Shown here: one piece after another, positions 50,380-60,408 of the stretch
Position numbering within the stretch: the first letter of the stretch is position 1
Layout: every line of letters starts with the position of its first letter
NCBI GenBank assembly: GCA_004173475.1
Contig: SEBU01000001.1
Coordinates: forward strand, 558,001-622,000
Length of the DNA: 64,000 bases
From: Gammaproteobacteria bacterium
GTDB taxonomy: Bacteria; Pseudomonadota; Gammaproteobacteria; Pseudomonadales; Cellvibrionaceae
Reading direction: 5' to 3'
Notes under the pieces: generated by a model
Told to the model about the DNA's origin: nothing
Seen by the model: only the letters and a program-made list of their open reading frames with translations
The model's database searches: none
Program-made: the position numbers and the translations under genes

Positions 50380-52500
50380 TTAAAAGTTATATTTTAACCC
50401 AGCACGAACTGAACGCGGCTCTTCCGCGCGGCTAACTCGCCCACCTTCGGAATCAAAAGCATTCTCGTAGAAGTAAACTATATCTTTGCCATCATGATCC
50501 AACACGTTAAGTACTTCTCCGTAAAGCGTGATTTTTTTAAGATCGTATGCCACGCGAAGATTCAACATGGTTTCGCTCTTGGCTCGTTGTGAATTATCAG
50601 GTAACAACGGGTATGGTCCTAGGTATCTCAAGCGCGCACTAAATTCCCAGGCATTGCGAGTTGCGGCGATACCTAGTTCACCCGCATGCTCCACACCGCC
50701 TTCAACATATTTTCCACCGGCTGCTTCCGGGTCGCTATTACGTGCTTGGCTACCGGTATAAACCGCATCTATTCCTATCCAATTTACCGGGTGCCAAAAA
50801 GCCACTACTTCATAACCTCTGCGTTCAGTACCTCCTTTTGGTTCCACCGAGTTTGAATCCCCTACAAAAATTAATTCGCTATCCAGATTCAACCACCAAT
50901 AAGCCGCCGTAATTTTAAAACTTCCTTTTTCAAAACGAACACCGGACTCATAACCCGTGCCACGAACTAAACCAGGAACAGGTGATTGTTTATTAACAAC
51001 GCCACGCGCATCGTTAGAATGAAAGCCCTGCCCCCAATTTGCGTAGAGTTCAATCTGCTGGTTCAGGTTATAGGCCGCGCCTAATTTGGGAGCTGCGATT
51101 GAATCGCTTGCATGTCCATCATTGCTATTACCGGAGCCTCTATTTGTGTTCACATCGAAATTATAAAATTCACCGCGTAAACCGGTTGTTAAACGCAGTT
51201 CATCAACGGGTTTCCAAATTGCTTCACCATAAATACCTAGCGAACCTTCATTGACTGCATTGTTGCTGATGTTTTCAATAAACTGACCACGCTGGGCGGA
51301 ATTTAATCCAACCTTTGCGATATGGTCATACCGCCATTCCGTTCCTACTAAAAATTCCAGGGCTTCATCCTTAAGAAAATTTTGCTCATATCTCCCGCCA
51401 ATAATAATGCGTTGATCAAATTGATCGATTTGAGCATTAACTTCGTAGGTTGGGTTCGACAACATATGCCAATCGTAAAATTGCCCGTAGAGCGTCGCCC
51501 GCCACTCATCGCTTGTCCAATGACTGGTGAGAATCCAACGATTGGTTTTTCCCGACGCACTGGAATCAAGTGAACAAAATTTATTTTTACACTCAGCCGA
51601 ACCGAATGCACTTTCAGGCGTTTGTTCGGTTGGGTGCCAGCTGGCCACATATCCTGATAAAGAAATATCCCAATTTCCGTATTCGGTATTTTCAGAATAT
51701 TTTGCCCAAAGGGATTGGTGCCGCAAATTTTCTGGCAACTGCCAAGGACCATCATACGTTTTGTACTGACCTAACAGTGTGAGTTCGCCATCGCCAACAT
51801 TTGTAGTAGTTCCACCCGCAATTCGGCCCCAATTATAGGAGCCCGTTTCGAGCGCAAAAAATGAGTGTTCGAGGCTGCTAATAGTTTTCATGTGGCCACT
51901 TCCAGCCATGGAGAAATCACCAGCAGATGCACGATAAGTACCCTTGCGATAATCAATGCGCTCAACTGTTTCAGGAATTAGGCCATTTACATCCAGATAA
52001 CCCTGACCGTGACCGTGGGTACGTAAATTCCACGGAACATCTTCTATGTAGGTGGTGAAATCAGTTCCGTGATCAAGATTAAAGCCGCGCAAAAAATATT
52101 GATTAGCTTTACCACTACCTGAATGTTGGGCCGCGATCATACCTGGGACCGCCTCTAATAAATCGGCTACGCGCAACATAGGCCTTACTAATAAATCATT
52201 TCCGGCAACCGCACCTTCGCTCGCTGCTCCCGCAGAGCCGATAAGACTTTCGCCACGGCCGAACACAATCACCTCTTCGATAGCGTAGAGATTTTGCGAA
52301 CTCAGAGTGAATTCACTTGTAGATTGAGTTGAAAAGTTTTGCTCGTTTGACGCGGGAGCGGAGTACGCAAGAAAGGAATAGCTGAGGAGCCATAAAAACA
52401 AAAAAACATTCTTTGCAATACTACTATTCGAATTATTCTCTGCTGTTGTACCCCGCGGTCGGTTGCTTGATCCATTTCCAGCATTGTCTTGCACAAACAT
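50380..52500 (-). CDS. TonB-dependent outer-membrane receptor
   Basis: A 706-residue receptor. Signal peptide near residues 30-50 (NVFLFLWLLSYSFLAYSAPA), a TonB box EEVIVFG (~76-82), a plug domain (~90-215: VADLLEAVPGMIAAQHSG, FLRGFNLDHGTDFTTYIEDVP) and a 22-strand barrel ending in Phe (AGLKYNF). The substrate is not evident. ATG 52500 has GGAG six bases upstream. It is divergent from the second receptor, sharing a 450-base promoter region. Confidence 0.92.
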   Translation of the reverse strand: MFVQDNAGNGSSNRPRGTTAENNSNSSIAKNVFLFLWLLSYSFLAYSAPASNEQNFSTQSTSEFTLSSQNLYAIEEVIVFGRGESLIGSAGAASEGAVAGNDLLVRPMLRVADLLEAVPGMIAAQHSGSGKANQYFLRGFNLDHGTDFTTYIEDVPWNLRTHGHGQGYLDVNGLIPETVERIDYRKGTYRASAGDFSMAGSGHMKTISSLEHSFFALETGSYNWGRIAGGTTTNVGDGELTLLGQYKTYDGPWQLPENLRHQSLWAKYSENTEYGNWDISLSGYVASWHPTEQTPESAFGSAECKNKFCSLDSSASGKTNRWILTSHWTSDEWRATLYGQFYDWHMLSNPTYEVNAQIDQFDQRIIIGGRYEQNFLKDEALEFLVGTEWRYDHIAKVGLNSAQRGQFIENISNNAVNEGSLGIYGEAIWKPVDELRLTTGLRGEFYNFDVNTNRGSGNSNDGHASDSIAAPKLGAAYNLNQQIELYANWGQGFHSNDARGVVNKQSPVPGLVRGTGYESGVRFEKGSFKITAAYWWLNLDSELIFVGDSNSVEPKGGTERRGYEVVAFWHPVNWIGIDAVYTGSQARNSDPEAAGGKYVEGGVEHAGELGIAATRNAWEFSARLRYLGPYPLLPDNSQRAKSETMLNLRVAYDLKKITLYGEVLNVLDHDGKDIVYFYENAFDSEGGRVSRAEEPRSVRAGLKYNF

Positions 52501-52952
52501 ACTCTACTCCAAACAATGGATTTCCAGCTCTCATTTTGATGAATGGCATTGCACCTCAGTCATCGAAGGCGGCGATACTAGAGAGATATGTTTTAAACAA
52601 AAAATATTTTTTATTTATTAGCTTATAACGGTTTTAAACAGCAGCTGATTAATTGCCAGCAATCTCACTAGAAATCGGTTTTTAAAATGTTGAATATTTA
52701 ACAAACTGTTTTTCAAATTGCTTTTTTATCAGCAGAAAAGTGCTGATATTAAAACAGGCCAACCCGCTACATATTTTTAAAATACCGGAATTTCTCGTTT
52801 CCGAAAAAAACCAAGTGTCCTCATAGCAGTACTCCGTGCTGCTTTACATGCCGCCCTGTTTGTTTTTCATCACCTCTTTTTCAAATTGGCATAGATATTG
52901 AGATGGGAGAGCGTTTCCTGCTTTTTCTCACTATTTTTTGTTGGAGTTTTTA
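52501..52952. promoter_or_regulatory. Divergent promoter region of two TonB receptors
   Basis: 452 bases with no gene. It holds an inverted repeat ATCAGCA/TGCTGAT around GAAAAG (52728-52747), roughly midway between the two starts, a plausible shared operator. The right end carries GGAG nine bases before ATG 52953. Confidence 0.5.
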
Positions 52953-55580
52953 ATGAGTATTTTTCGTTCAAACAGTCTGGCGTATTCTTCTCGGACAGTT
53001 TCAATTGCAAACCCTTTCACGCGTAAATTAATCGCAACCGCTGTCAGCCTTGTTGTAGGAACTACACTCGTATCGTTGAATGCGTTTGCGGCTGAAAAAA
53101 CCGAACAGGAAAGTCAGAAAGAAAAAGAAAACGCGGTGAAGTTGGAAAAAGTTGTCGTGACCTCGCGCAACCGCGCGGAAGCCGCACAAGATGTTCCATT
53201 ACCTGTACGAGTTATAGGCGGCGAACGCCTGGATCGCGATGATGTTAAATCCGTTTGGGATTTGCCTTCTATAGCACCGAATTTGCAACTTAATAATCCG
53301 GGTGAAAACGCGCGTAAAGTAAGCCCCGGCATTCGTGGATTAGGTCGTGGCGGCGCTAACGATTCTATGGAGCAGAGTGTAGGTACTATTGTTGATGGAG
53401 TGACATTGTATTATTCAGGTCAAGCCTGGGCAGATTATGTAGATCTCGATCGCATTGAAGTTTTATACGGGCCGCAAGGAACGCTTGTGGGTAAAAACAC
53501 TTCACTCGGTGCAATTAAAATTGCCACAAAATTACCGAGTTTTAAACCAAGCTCATCGGTAGAAATCACGGCGGGCGAATTAAATACACTACAAGCTAAA
53601 GTATCCACCACCGGCCCATTGATTGACGACTTGCTCGCCTATCGCGGAACTTTTTTAGTGGATCGTAGAGACGGGCTTTACGACAATACGTATTTAAACT
53701 TTGGGAAGTCGCGCGAAACCTGGCGTGAGTCCAATAAAATTGCAGGGCGTATACAATTCTTATTAACACCTAACGAAGATTTCACGGGCCGTTTTATTTT
53801 CGACAAATTGCGCTCGGATGAAAGAACCAATACTGGAAGTGTATTAGTTTCTAACGGACCTGAAACATGGGCCGACGGAACTGCCCGTGCAAAAACTCCA
53901 CCTATTGATGGAACCGGATATACCGCAACGGGTAGCTATGCTGATTACGGTTACCTCGGAAAATTTGCAGAACGTTCTGCATGGTTTCATAACTCTGACG
54001 GTACGGTTTACCAACCGCCAGTGGGCACAACGGATATAGAAAATTCGGAGGCACGCCCACAAATTACCAATCAATACGGTGCATCGGCGCAATTTGATTG
54101 GAGCGTAGCGAATCATACGATTACATCAATCACTGCTTATCGCTACCAGGATTTTGATATCAAAAACGGCGGTCAGTTTGGCCAGTTTTATGTGAGTAAC
54201 AGCGGGCAACAATTGTGGAACGATCAATTTTCACAAGAGTTACGTATCGCCTCCGACACTGAACCAGGTAAATTTTTTGATTACCAAGCCGGTCTTTATT
54301 ATTTGAATGCAGAAGTTTACAGCGACGACCCAAGTTACTACGGAGCCGATGCTGGAGCTTGGTTTGCCAAATCAAAGCAATTCAAAGATTTGTTAGCAGT
54401 ACCTAAGGAACAACGTGCGGCGGGTCGTGAATTATTGCGCGCTTCTCTGGATAAGGTTTATCAATCGTCTGTAACCGACGCAACGGCAGACAGCTTGGCA
54501 GTTTACGCGCAAGCAGATTTTCATTTCACCGAAAAAGCAACGCTTTCAGTGGGTGTTCGTGATACCGACGAAACAAAGAAAAATAAAATTGCTACGCAAT
54601 TAGATCGTCAAGGTGAAAATCTCGATGTACTCGGTGAACAATACGGAGCAACTGCTGGCCAAATTGCTGCAGCAAAAGCAGTAAGAAGCGGTCAAGTACC
54701 GATAGAACCATTTTCTTTTGTCGAAGGGAATGATATTGACGATAACCTGATCGCCTGGAACATAAGCCCAAGTTATAAATTAACGGATGATTTCAATATC
54801 TATGCTTCTGTAGGTAAAGGCGTGAAATCTGGTTTCATTTATTTTAACCAATATGTTGCACCTACAGATCCAACATTTGAGACTGACGTTAAAGCGGAAG
54901 AAACGCTTGATTATGAATTAGGTTTCAAAAGTTTATTGTTGAATCGTAGCTTGCAACTGAACGTAAATCTTTACGACACCAAAGTAACTGACTACCAAGC
55001 TTCCTGGACTCGAACAGATCCACGCAATGACGGCGCGTTTGTTACTGCGTGGGGTAACGCGCCTAAAGTTGAAGCGAAAGGTATTGAACTGGAATCCAAT
55101 TATCGTTTAACCAAAGAATTGGATTTCAATTTAGGAGCCGCTTACAACGAGGCTACTTATGAGTCTGAGTGGTTGGTGTTAAAACCCGAAGTTGTTGCAA
55201 ATAATAATAGAAATGATTTTATCGACAGAAATGGTAAGCAAATTGCAAACGTACCTAAAGTGGTAGTGAATTATGGGTTGAATTACCAAACACCTGTCGC
55301 GGGTTATTTAGGTCGTATCACTTTGCAAAACACCTATAAATCAGGCTCCTATTTTAATGACAACCAGTCGGAGTTCACTTACCAAAAAGCCTACACGGTT
55401 TCCAACTTAAGTTTTGCTCTGGGCTCGCTGAATAAAAAATGGGAAGCGCAGTTAAATATTCGCAATGTGTTTGATACAGAATATGCCATCCGTCGTACTA
55501 CATTTACCTCCACGGCAGGTCAGACGATTGAGATAGGCGCACCGCGTTATACAAGCCTTACGCTCAAATACAATCTGTAA
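52953..55580 (+). CDS. TonB-dependent outer-membrane receptor
   Basis: A ~875-residue receptor. A long signal region (residues ~25-50, LIATAVSLVVGTTLVSLNAFA), a TonB box KVVVTSR (~68-74), a plug with RDDVKSVWDLPSIAPN and DRIEVLYGPQGTLVGKN, and a beta barrel ending LKYNL. Layout matches iron-complex or vitamin-type receptors, but the insertions near residue 480 are not ones I recognise. ATG 52953 is chosen over TTG 52938 because of the GGAG box. It leads a series of co-oriented exported-protein genes; a terminator-like hairpin separates it from the next. Confidence 0.92.
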   Translation: MSIFRSNSLAYSSRTVSIANPFTRKLIATAVSLVVGTTLVSLNAFAAEKTEQESQKEKENAVKLEKVVVTSRNRAEAAQDVPLPVRVIGGERLDRDDVKSVWDLPSIAPNLQLNNPGENARKVSPGIRGLGRGGANDSMEQSVGTIVDGVTLYYSGQAWADYVDLDRIEVLYGPQGTLVGKNTSLGAIKIATKLPSFKPSSSVEITAGELNTLQAKVSTTGPLIDDLLAYRGTFLVDRRDGLYDNTYLNFGKSRETWRESNKIAGRIQFLLTPNEDFTGRFIFDKLRSDERTNTGSVLVSNGPETWADGTARAKTPPIDGTGYTATGSYADYGYLGKFAERSAWFHNSDGTVYQPPVGTTDIENSEARPQITNQYGASAQFDWSVANHTITSITAYRYQDFDIKNGGQFGQFYVSNSGQQLWNDQFSQELRIASDTEPGKFFDYQAGLYYLNAEVYSDDPSYYGADAGAWFAKSKQFKDLLAVPKEQRAAGRELLRASLDKVYQSSVTDATADSLAVYAQADFHFTEKATLSVGVRDTDETKKNKIATQLDRQGENLDVLGEQYGATAGQIAAAKAVRSGQVPIEPFSFVEGNDIDDNLIAWNISPSYKLTDDFNIYASVGKGVKSGFIYFNQYVAPTDPTFETDVKAEETLDYELGFKSLLLNRSLQLNVNLYDTKVTDYQASWTRTDPRNDGAFVTAWGNAPKVEAKGIELESNYRLTKELDFNLGAAYNEATYESEWLVLKPEVVANNNRNDFIDRNGKQIANVPKVVVNYGLNYQTPVAGYLGRITLQNTYKSGSYFNDNQSEFTYQKAYTVSNLSFALGSLNKKWEAQLNIRNVFDTEYAIRRTTFTSTAGQTIEIGAPRYTSLTLKYNL

Positions 55581-55615
55581 AGCGGCGTTTGTGTTAGTTG
55601 GTCACGCGTTCGCGA

Positions 55616-55646
55616 AGCGGAGCCGTTAACCCGGCTCTGCTTTTTT
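55616..55646 (+). terminator. Terminator after the TonB receptor
   Basis: AGCGGAGCCG (55616-55625) pairs with CGGCTCTGCT (55632-55641) with one mismatch, followed by T6. The HbpS-like gene starts 35 bases later and so needs its own promoter or read-through. Confidence 0.8.
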
Positions 55647-55681
55647 AGGTAATCATATTTAACAATCCGGAAAATCTGACA

Positions 55682-56245
55682 ATGAAATTTCTAACCCTTA
55701 GATTTCTAACCCTTAGTTTGCTAGCTGGCTTGTGCGCATTTAACAACGGTGTAATTGCGACTGATGCACCGACTAAAATCGACGTAAGCAAAACGGAACC
55801 TTCCACAACTGCACCTCGACAACAGGTGCCAGCCGCGCGCGGCCCAGCACTTGAGCTTGCAATAGAAGCGGCGCGTGTTGCAATTGAAACTTGCGCTGCC
55901 GATGGCGGTCAGAAAATCGCTGTAAGTGTGATAGATTCTGCTGGCATACTTAAACTTTTGCTTGCTGCAGACGGTGCATCCCCACGCGGTGTAGCATCCA
56001 GCACGAACAAAGCAGCTACCGCGCTCACCTTTAAATCAGCTACAAGTCAACTTGGCGAACAAGCTAAAACTGATAAAACTCTCGCAGATAAAATCGCTGC
56101 AGACACCGCGCTAAATTCACGTCCTGGTGGCGTGCTGTTAAAAGTGGGGGAAGATATTATTGGCGCGATTGGCGTAGGCGGCGGTAAAACCGATGAACCC
56201 TGTGCATTGAAAGGCATTGAAAAAATTCAGGCACGTTTGAAGTAA
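55682..56245 (+). CDS. HbpS/GlcG-family exported protein
   Basis: A 187-residue exported protein with a signal peptide (~1-26) and a GlcG/HbpS domain (~55-185): ALELAIEAARVAIETC, VSVIDSAGILKLLLAADGA and GGVLLKVGEDIIGAIGVGGG. Family members bind haem or small metabolites and may act in redox sensing. Its two cysteines (ETCA and EPCAL) could form a disulfide, consistent with the DsbD-like gene that follows ten bases later. The signal peptide contains a 15-base tandem duplication (55687-55716). Confidence 0.88.
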   Translation: MKFLTLRFLTLSLLAGLCAFNNGVIATDAPTKIDVSKTEPSTTAPRQQVPAARGPALELAIEAARVAIETCAADGGQKIAVSVIDSAGILKLLLAADGASPRGVASSTNKAATALTFKSATSQLGEQAKTDKTLADKIAADTALNSRPGGVLLKVGEDIIGAIGVGGGKTDEPCALKGIEKIQARLK

Positions 56246-56254
56246 GGATTGAAT

Positions 56255-58357
56255 ATGCTGCTTTGGCGTTTGCTTGCAGGTTGTGCCCTGCTTTTAAGTT
56301 CCGGATTTTGTTTGGCAACGAGTGATCGTGCGAGCACTGAACAAGTGAGCGCGCAATTGGTTGCATCGGTAGACTCAGTTGCGCCCGGCAGCGAAATTTA
56401 TGTGGGCGTCAATCAACGGATCATTCCGCACTGGCACACTTACTGGTCCAACCCAGGCGACTCCGGCCTCCCTACAGAAATAACCTGGACCTTACCTGAA
56501 GGTGCAACTGCCAGCGAAATACTCTGGCCTATACCAGGCAGGATCAGTCTTGGTACCATCACCAATTACGGTTACTCCGACGAAGTTACCCTACTCACTA
56601 ACATCAAAGTGCCAGCTAACGCAAAAGTTGGCGAACAATTTGTTGTTGATGCGGCGGTGGAATGGTTGGTGTGTAATGAAGAATGCATTCCACAAGACGT
56701 TAAGCTCCAGCTGAGCTTGCCTATAGAAACTTCCGCACGCAAAAGCGACGCAGGAAATACGCTTATTCAAAAGTCTCTGGGCCAGCTTCCCGTTACCAGC
56801 CCCTGGCCAGTGAGTGTAGTGTCGGCTAACGGAGGTTTCGATATCAATATCGGTCTCTCGGAACTTCAGGCAAAACAAATTAAGGACATTTGGTTTTACC
56901 CTGCAGACTGGGGCGTGATCGTCCAAAACATAGATCAACCTCGTAAGCAAACTGCCAAGGGCATAAGCGTGAACCTTAAAGCGGGCGAAACCCCGCTCAC
57001 ACCTGCTCAAAAACTCAAAGGTGTTCTTGTCATCACCGAAGAAACTGACAAAGGCCCTGTTACAACTGGTTTTAATATCGACCTCGCGCCGACATCCCCG
57101 GCAAACAAAAATCCATCTGACATAGGATTTTTTTCTGCGTTGCTGCTCGCATTGCTTGGGGGCTTGATTCTAAATTTAATGCCCTGCGTGTTTCCGGTTC
57201 TCTCACTGAAAGCTTTGTCGTTAGTAAGCCATTCGCATCAATCGTCTCTGCAGATTCGCTTGCATGGCTGGATTTACACCGCTGGCGTGCTTGCCAGCTT
57301 TGGCTTATTAGCCGCAGTCCTTGTGATACTCAAAACCGGTGGCGCTCAAATCGGGTGGGGATTCCAATTCCAATCACCTCTTTTCGTGCTCGCTATGGCT
57401 TACCTGATGTTTTTAGTAGGGCTCAATTTGTCTGGCGTATTTGTAATTGGTGGAAGCATCGCCGGGGTTGGCTCATCACTTGCTGACCGCGGCGGTTACA
57501 GCGGTAGCTTTTTCACCGGGGTGCTCGCAACCATTGTCGCAACTCCCTGCACCGCACCTTTTATGGCGGCGGCACTGGGTTACGCCCTTGCACAACCTGC
57601 AGTTAAATTATTTGCCATCTTTTTCAGTTTGGGATTCGGACTCGCGCTTCCTTACTTACTTTTGGCAAATTGGCCAAGGCTACAACGCTGGTTACCGAAA
57701 CCCGGGTTGTGGATGGAGCGAACCAAACAAGCGTTGGCGTTTCCCATGTATGCAGCCGCAGTTTGGCTGGTTTGGGTACTGGCTCAACAAGCCGGACCTG
57801 GTTCGGTTGTAATTGCACTTGGCGGCATGGTCGCACTGGCGCTCGCGGTGTGGTTATACGACACCACTCGCAACACCAGCTCATTGACAGAACGCCTGGG
57901 CACGACTTCTGCATTTATGATTCTGGCGGCGACCCTGATGCTCGGATATGCAGGCGTTAAAGAAACTGCCCAAACGGAAAAATCCAACGCGGGCGATTAC
58001 GCAGATCGAAATTGGGAGCCCTACTCGGCCGAGCGATTAAAAGAATTGCTCGCTGAGAATAAACCGGTATTTCTTAATTTCACGGCCTCGTGGTGCATTA
58101 GCTGTTTGGTGAACGAACAGGTTGCTTTGAGTAATCAGGAAGTAAAGAGGGCTTTCACAGAGAAAAACATCACTTATTTAAAAGGTGATTGGACAAAACG
58201 CGATGGCGAAATTACTGCAATCCTAAATCAGTTTGGTAGAAGCGGTGTGCCACTTTACGTGTTTTATTCAGCGGGAAATAATTCAAAACCAATAGAACTT
58301 CCGCAGGTACTTACGCCAGACATTGTACTGAACGCCATAGCGGCGCCGGCTCCGTAA
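56255..58357 (+). CDS. DsbD-like thiol:disulfide interchange protein
   Basis: A ~700-residue membrane protein that would pass electrons from cytoplasmic thioredoxin to periplasmic proteins. It has a signal peptide, an N-terminal DsbD-alpha-like domain (HWHTYWSNPGDSGLPTEI, CNEECIPQ), about eight membrane helices with the redox cysteines in LMPCVFP (~310) and TPCTAPF (~430), and a C-terminal thioredoxin domain with WCISC (~613). The longer N-domain resembles ScsB-type proteins more than E. coli DsbD. ATG 56255 has AAGGA six bases upstream; TTG 56249 lies too close to it. It starts nine bases after the HbpS-like stop. Confidence 0.92.
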   Translation: MLLWRLLAGCALLLSSGFCLATSDRASTEQVSAQLVASVDSVAPGSEIYVGVNQRIIPHWHTYWSNPGDSGLPTEITWTLPEGATASEILWPIPGRISLGTITNYGYSDEVTLLTNIKVPANAKVGEQFVVDAAVEWLVCNEECIPQDVKLQLSLPIETSARKSDAGNTLIQKSLGQLPVTSPWPVSVVSANGGFDINIGLSELQAKQIKDIWFYPADWGVIVQNIDQPRKQTAKGISVNLKAGETPLTPAQKLKGVLVITEETDKGPVTTGFNIDLAPTSPANKNPSDIGFFSALLLALLGGLILNLMPCVFPVLSLKALSLVSHSHQSSLQIRLHGWIYTAGVLASFGLLAAVLVILKTGGAQIGWGFQFQSPLFVLAMAYLMFLVGLNLSGVFVIGGSIAGVGSSLADRGGYSGSFFTGVLATIVATPCTAPFMAAALGYALAQPAVKLFAIFFSLGFGLALPYLLLANWPRLQRWLPKPGLWMERTKQALAFPMYAAAVWLVWVLAQQAGPGSVVIALGGMVALALAVWLYDTTRNTSSLTERLGTTSAFMILAATLMLGYAGVKETAQTEKSNAGDYADRNWEPYSAERLKELLAENKPVFLNFTASWCISCLVNEQVALSNQEVKRAFTEKNITYLKGDWTKRDGEITAILNQFGRSGVPLYVFYSAGNNSKPIELPQVLTPDIVLNAIAAPAP

Positions 58358-58452
58358 AAGTAATGACAATAATTTTGCAGCTTTAATTTTAAATTTGACC
58401 GTAAACTTTTTTAACCCCGAAATGTAACACCAACCCTTGTGAGGAGATTGAT

Positions 58453-59070
58453 ATGCTTTTACGTAAATTCGCTACCAGCGCACTCGTGGCGCTCGCATTC
58501 ATCGGCATAAATACTATGGCGGAACCTGTAGTTGACCAACCTGCCCCAGCATTTACTGCTAAAACTGCTGATGGAAAAACACTGAATCTCGAATCGTTAA
58601 AAGGAAAAACTGTAGTTCTTGAGTGGACAAATCACGAATGTCCTTTTGTTATCAAACATTATGACAAGAGCGACAACATCCCCGCTCTACAAAAAGAATT
58701 TACCGCAAAAGGGATTGTCTGGTTGCAAGTAATTTCTTCCGCAGTAGGCAATCAGGGTTATGTTGAGGGTGAGTCTGCCATTAAAATTAATCAACATCGC
58801 GGAGCCGCACCTACTAACACCATCCTTGATCCGGAAGGCACTTTAGGAAAACTTTACGGCGCGCAAACAACTCCGCATTTTTTCATCATTAACGACAAAG
58901 GCGTATTGGTTTATAAAGGTGGTATTGACAGTATCGCTTCTGCCAGGCCACAAGATATTCCAAAGGCAACCAACTATGTACGCGAAGCATTGAATGCAGT
59001 AGCCAGCGGTAAAAAAGTAGCAAATGCAAGCACCAAACCTTACGGTTGCTCAGTTAAGTTTTCAAGTTAA
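58453..59070 (+). CDS. Peroxiredoxin-like (PRX_like1) exported thiol protein
   Basis: A 205-residue exported protein: signal peptide (~1-23), then a thioredoxin-fold AhpC/TSA domain. The active-site region is WTNHECPFVIKHY with C63, and a second cysteine (C199 in YGCSVKF) lies near the C-terminus, the pattern of the PRX_like1 group. It would be a partner of the DsbD-like protein encoded upstream. GAGGAG lies before the ATG. Confidence 0.87.
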   Translation: MLLRKFATSALVALAFIGINTMAEPVVDQPAPAFTAKTADGKTLNLESLKGKTVVLEWTNHECPFVIKHYDKSDNIPALQKEFTAKGIVWLQVISSAVGNQGYVEGESAIKINQHRGAAPTNTILDPEGTLGKLYGAQTTPHFFIINDKGVLVYKGGIDSIASARPQDIPKATNYVREALNAVASGKKVANASTKPYGCSVKFSS

Positions 59071-59088
59071 ACCTTAGCAATCCACCCC

Positions 59089-59115
59089 CAAAAAAGGCGC
59101 TACGGCGCCTTTTTT
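59089..59115 (+). terminator. Terminator after the peroxiredoxin-like gene
   Basis: GGCGC (59096-59100) and GCGCC (59105-59109) pair, extended by A6/T6 flanks. A 280-base A/T-rich gap without a gene follows and should hold the promoter of the SMP-30-like gene. Confidence 0.85.
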
Positions 59116-59395
59116 ATTTATGCTAAGCAACAAACACACTATTTAAATTTCAACAATTTCTGCAGCACTGTTGCTGCTAAATCAACACACTATTTTAGTT
59201 ACACGCGAGCTGGTAGAAAAATAAAAATATCAGACTACGCATTCTACGCGGTTATAGAAACCAATTCATTGGGGCATCAAAAAATTTCAACTCAACTTAG
59301 CCTTGCATATTAAACATTGGCGCGATCCCTGCATTTTGTACTGAAGCCATCTTGGCGAACTAATCGTTTTTCTTCCCCGGATATTTTCTTCACCA

Positions 59396-60385
59396 ATGAG
59401 AGTAAGCATGTCTGTTAATTCATCCAATATTATTTCTAAAATGGCGGCCAAAAATTTATTTATCGCGGCGTCTATTCTACTAACAACAAATTCCTATGCA
59501 GAAAACAGCGTTACTACCGCAATTGATGGCGTGGTTGCGCAAGGCACACAGGTTGAATTTATTAGAGATAAGTTTGAAGGCACTGAAGGGCCGACCAGCT
59601 TGCCAGACGGCGGCTTTATATTCACCGAGACCCGAGCGAATCGTGTTATCCGGATCGCGGAAGACAACACAGCTAGTACGTATTTTGAAAACAGCAACGG
59701 CACAAATGGCATAGCGTTTACAAAGAAAGGCGAAATTGTTTCCGTGCAAAATCTCAAACCTCAAGTCGGCGTGGTATACCCAAAGGGCAGCGAAAAAGTT
59801 TGGGCGGATAATTACCAGGGAAAACCGTTCCAGCGTCCTAATGATTTGGTCATCGACAAAAGTGGTGGTGTATATTTCACCGATATAGGCGTTCTACCTA
59901 AAGGTGAAATTACCGAACCTGCGCGTCCAGCCGTGTATTATGTAAAAGCTGATGGAAAAATTACGCAACTTATTACTGATGTTGAGCGTCCTAATGGCGT
60001 ACAGTTGAGTCGCGACGAAAAAACGCTTTATCTGGCAAACACTGCGGGCGAATACGTTTTGTCTTATCCCGTGCTTGGTAATGGCAAATTAGGCGCACGT
60101 AAGGAATTTGCAAAACTCGCAGGTTATGAGAAAGGTGAAACCGGTTTTTCAAGCGGCGCAGATGGTTTGGCGATAGATGATGAAGGCCGCGTGTATGTTG
60201 CTTCCAATAAAGGCGTTGAAGTTTTTGACGATAAAGGCAAAGCACTAGGCATTATCCCTATTCCACAAAAGCCACAAAATCTGGCGTTTGCAGGTAAAGA
60301 TAAAAAGACGCTTTATGTAGTAGGTCGTGGTGCAGCTTATAAAATTGCAACTCTGACAGCGGGATTTAAGGGCCGTATTAAATAA
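59396..60385 (+). CDS. SMP-30/gluconolactonase-family exported protein
   Basis: A 329-residue six-bladed propeller. Signal peptide at ~15-35 (LFIAASILLTTNSYA). Family motifs: EGPTSLPDGGFIFTE (metal-ligand Glu in the first blade), GKPFQRPNDLVIDKSGGVYFTD (Asn/Asp ligands), ERPNGVQLSRDEKTLYLA and SGADGLAIDDEGRVYVAS. Such enzymes hydrolyse lactones with a divalent metal. ATG 59408 is an alternative start. Followed 23 bases later by the dienelactone-hydrolase-like gene, so the pair suggests lactone/ester breakdown in the periplasm. Confidence 0.9.
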   Translation: MRVSMSVNSSNIISKMAAKNLFIAASILLTTNSYAENSVTTAIDGVVAQGTQVEFIRDKFEGTEGPTSLPDGGFIFTETRANRVIRIAEDNTASTYFENSNGTNGIAFTKKGEIVSVQNLKPQVGVVYPKGSEKVWADNYQGKPFQRPNDLVIDKSGGVYFTDIGVLPKGEITEPARPAVYYVKADGKITQLITDVERPNGVQLSRDEKTLYLANTAGEYVLSYPVLGNGKLGARKEFAKLAGYEKGETGFSSGADGLAIDDEGRVYVASNKGVEVFDDKGKALGIIPIPQKPQNLAFAGKDKKTLYVVGRGAAYKIATLTAGFKGRIK

Positions 60386-60408
60386 TATCTAAAATCTGGA
60401 GTAAAAAG

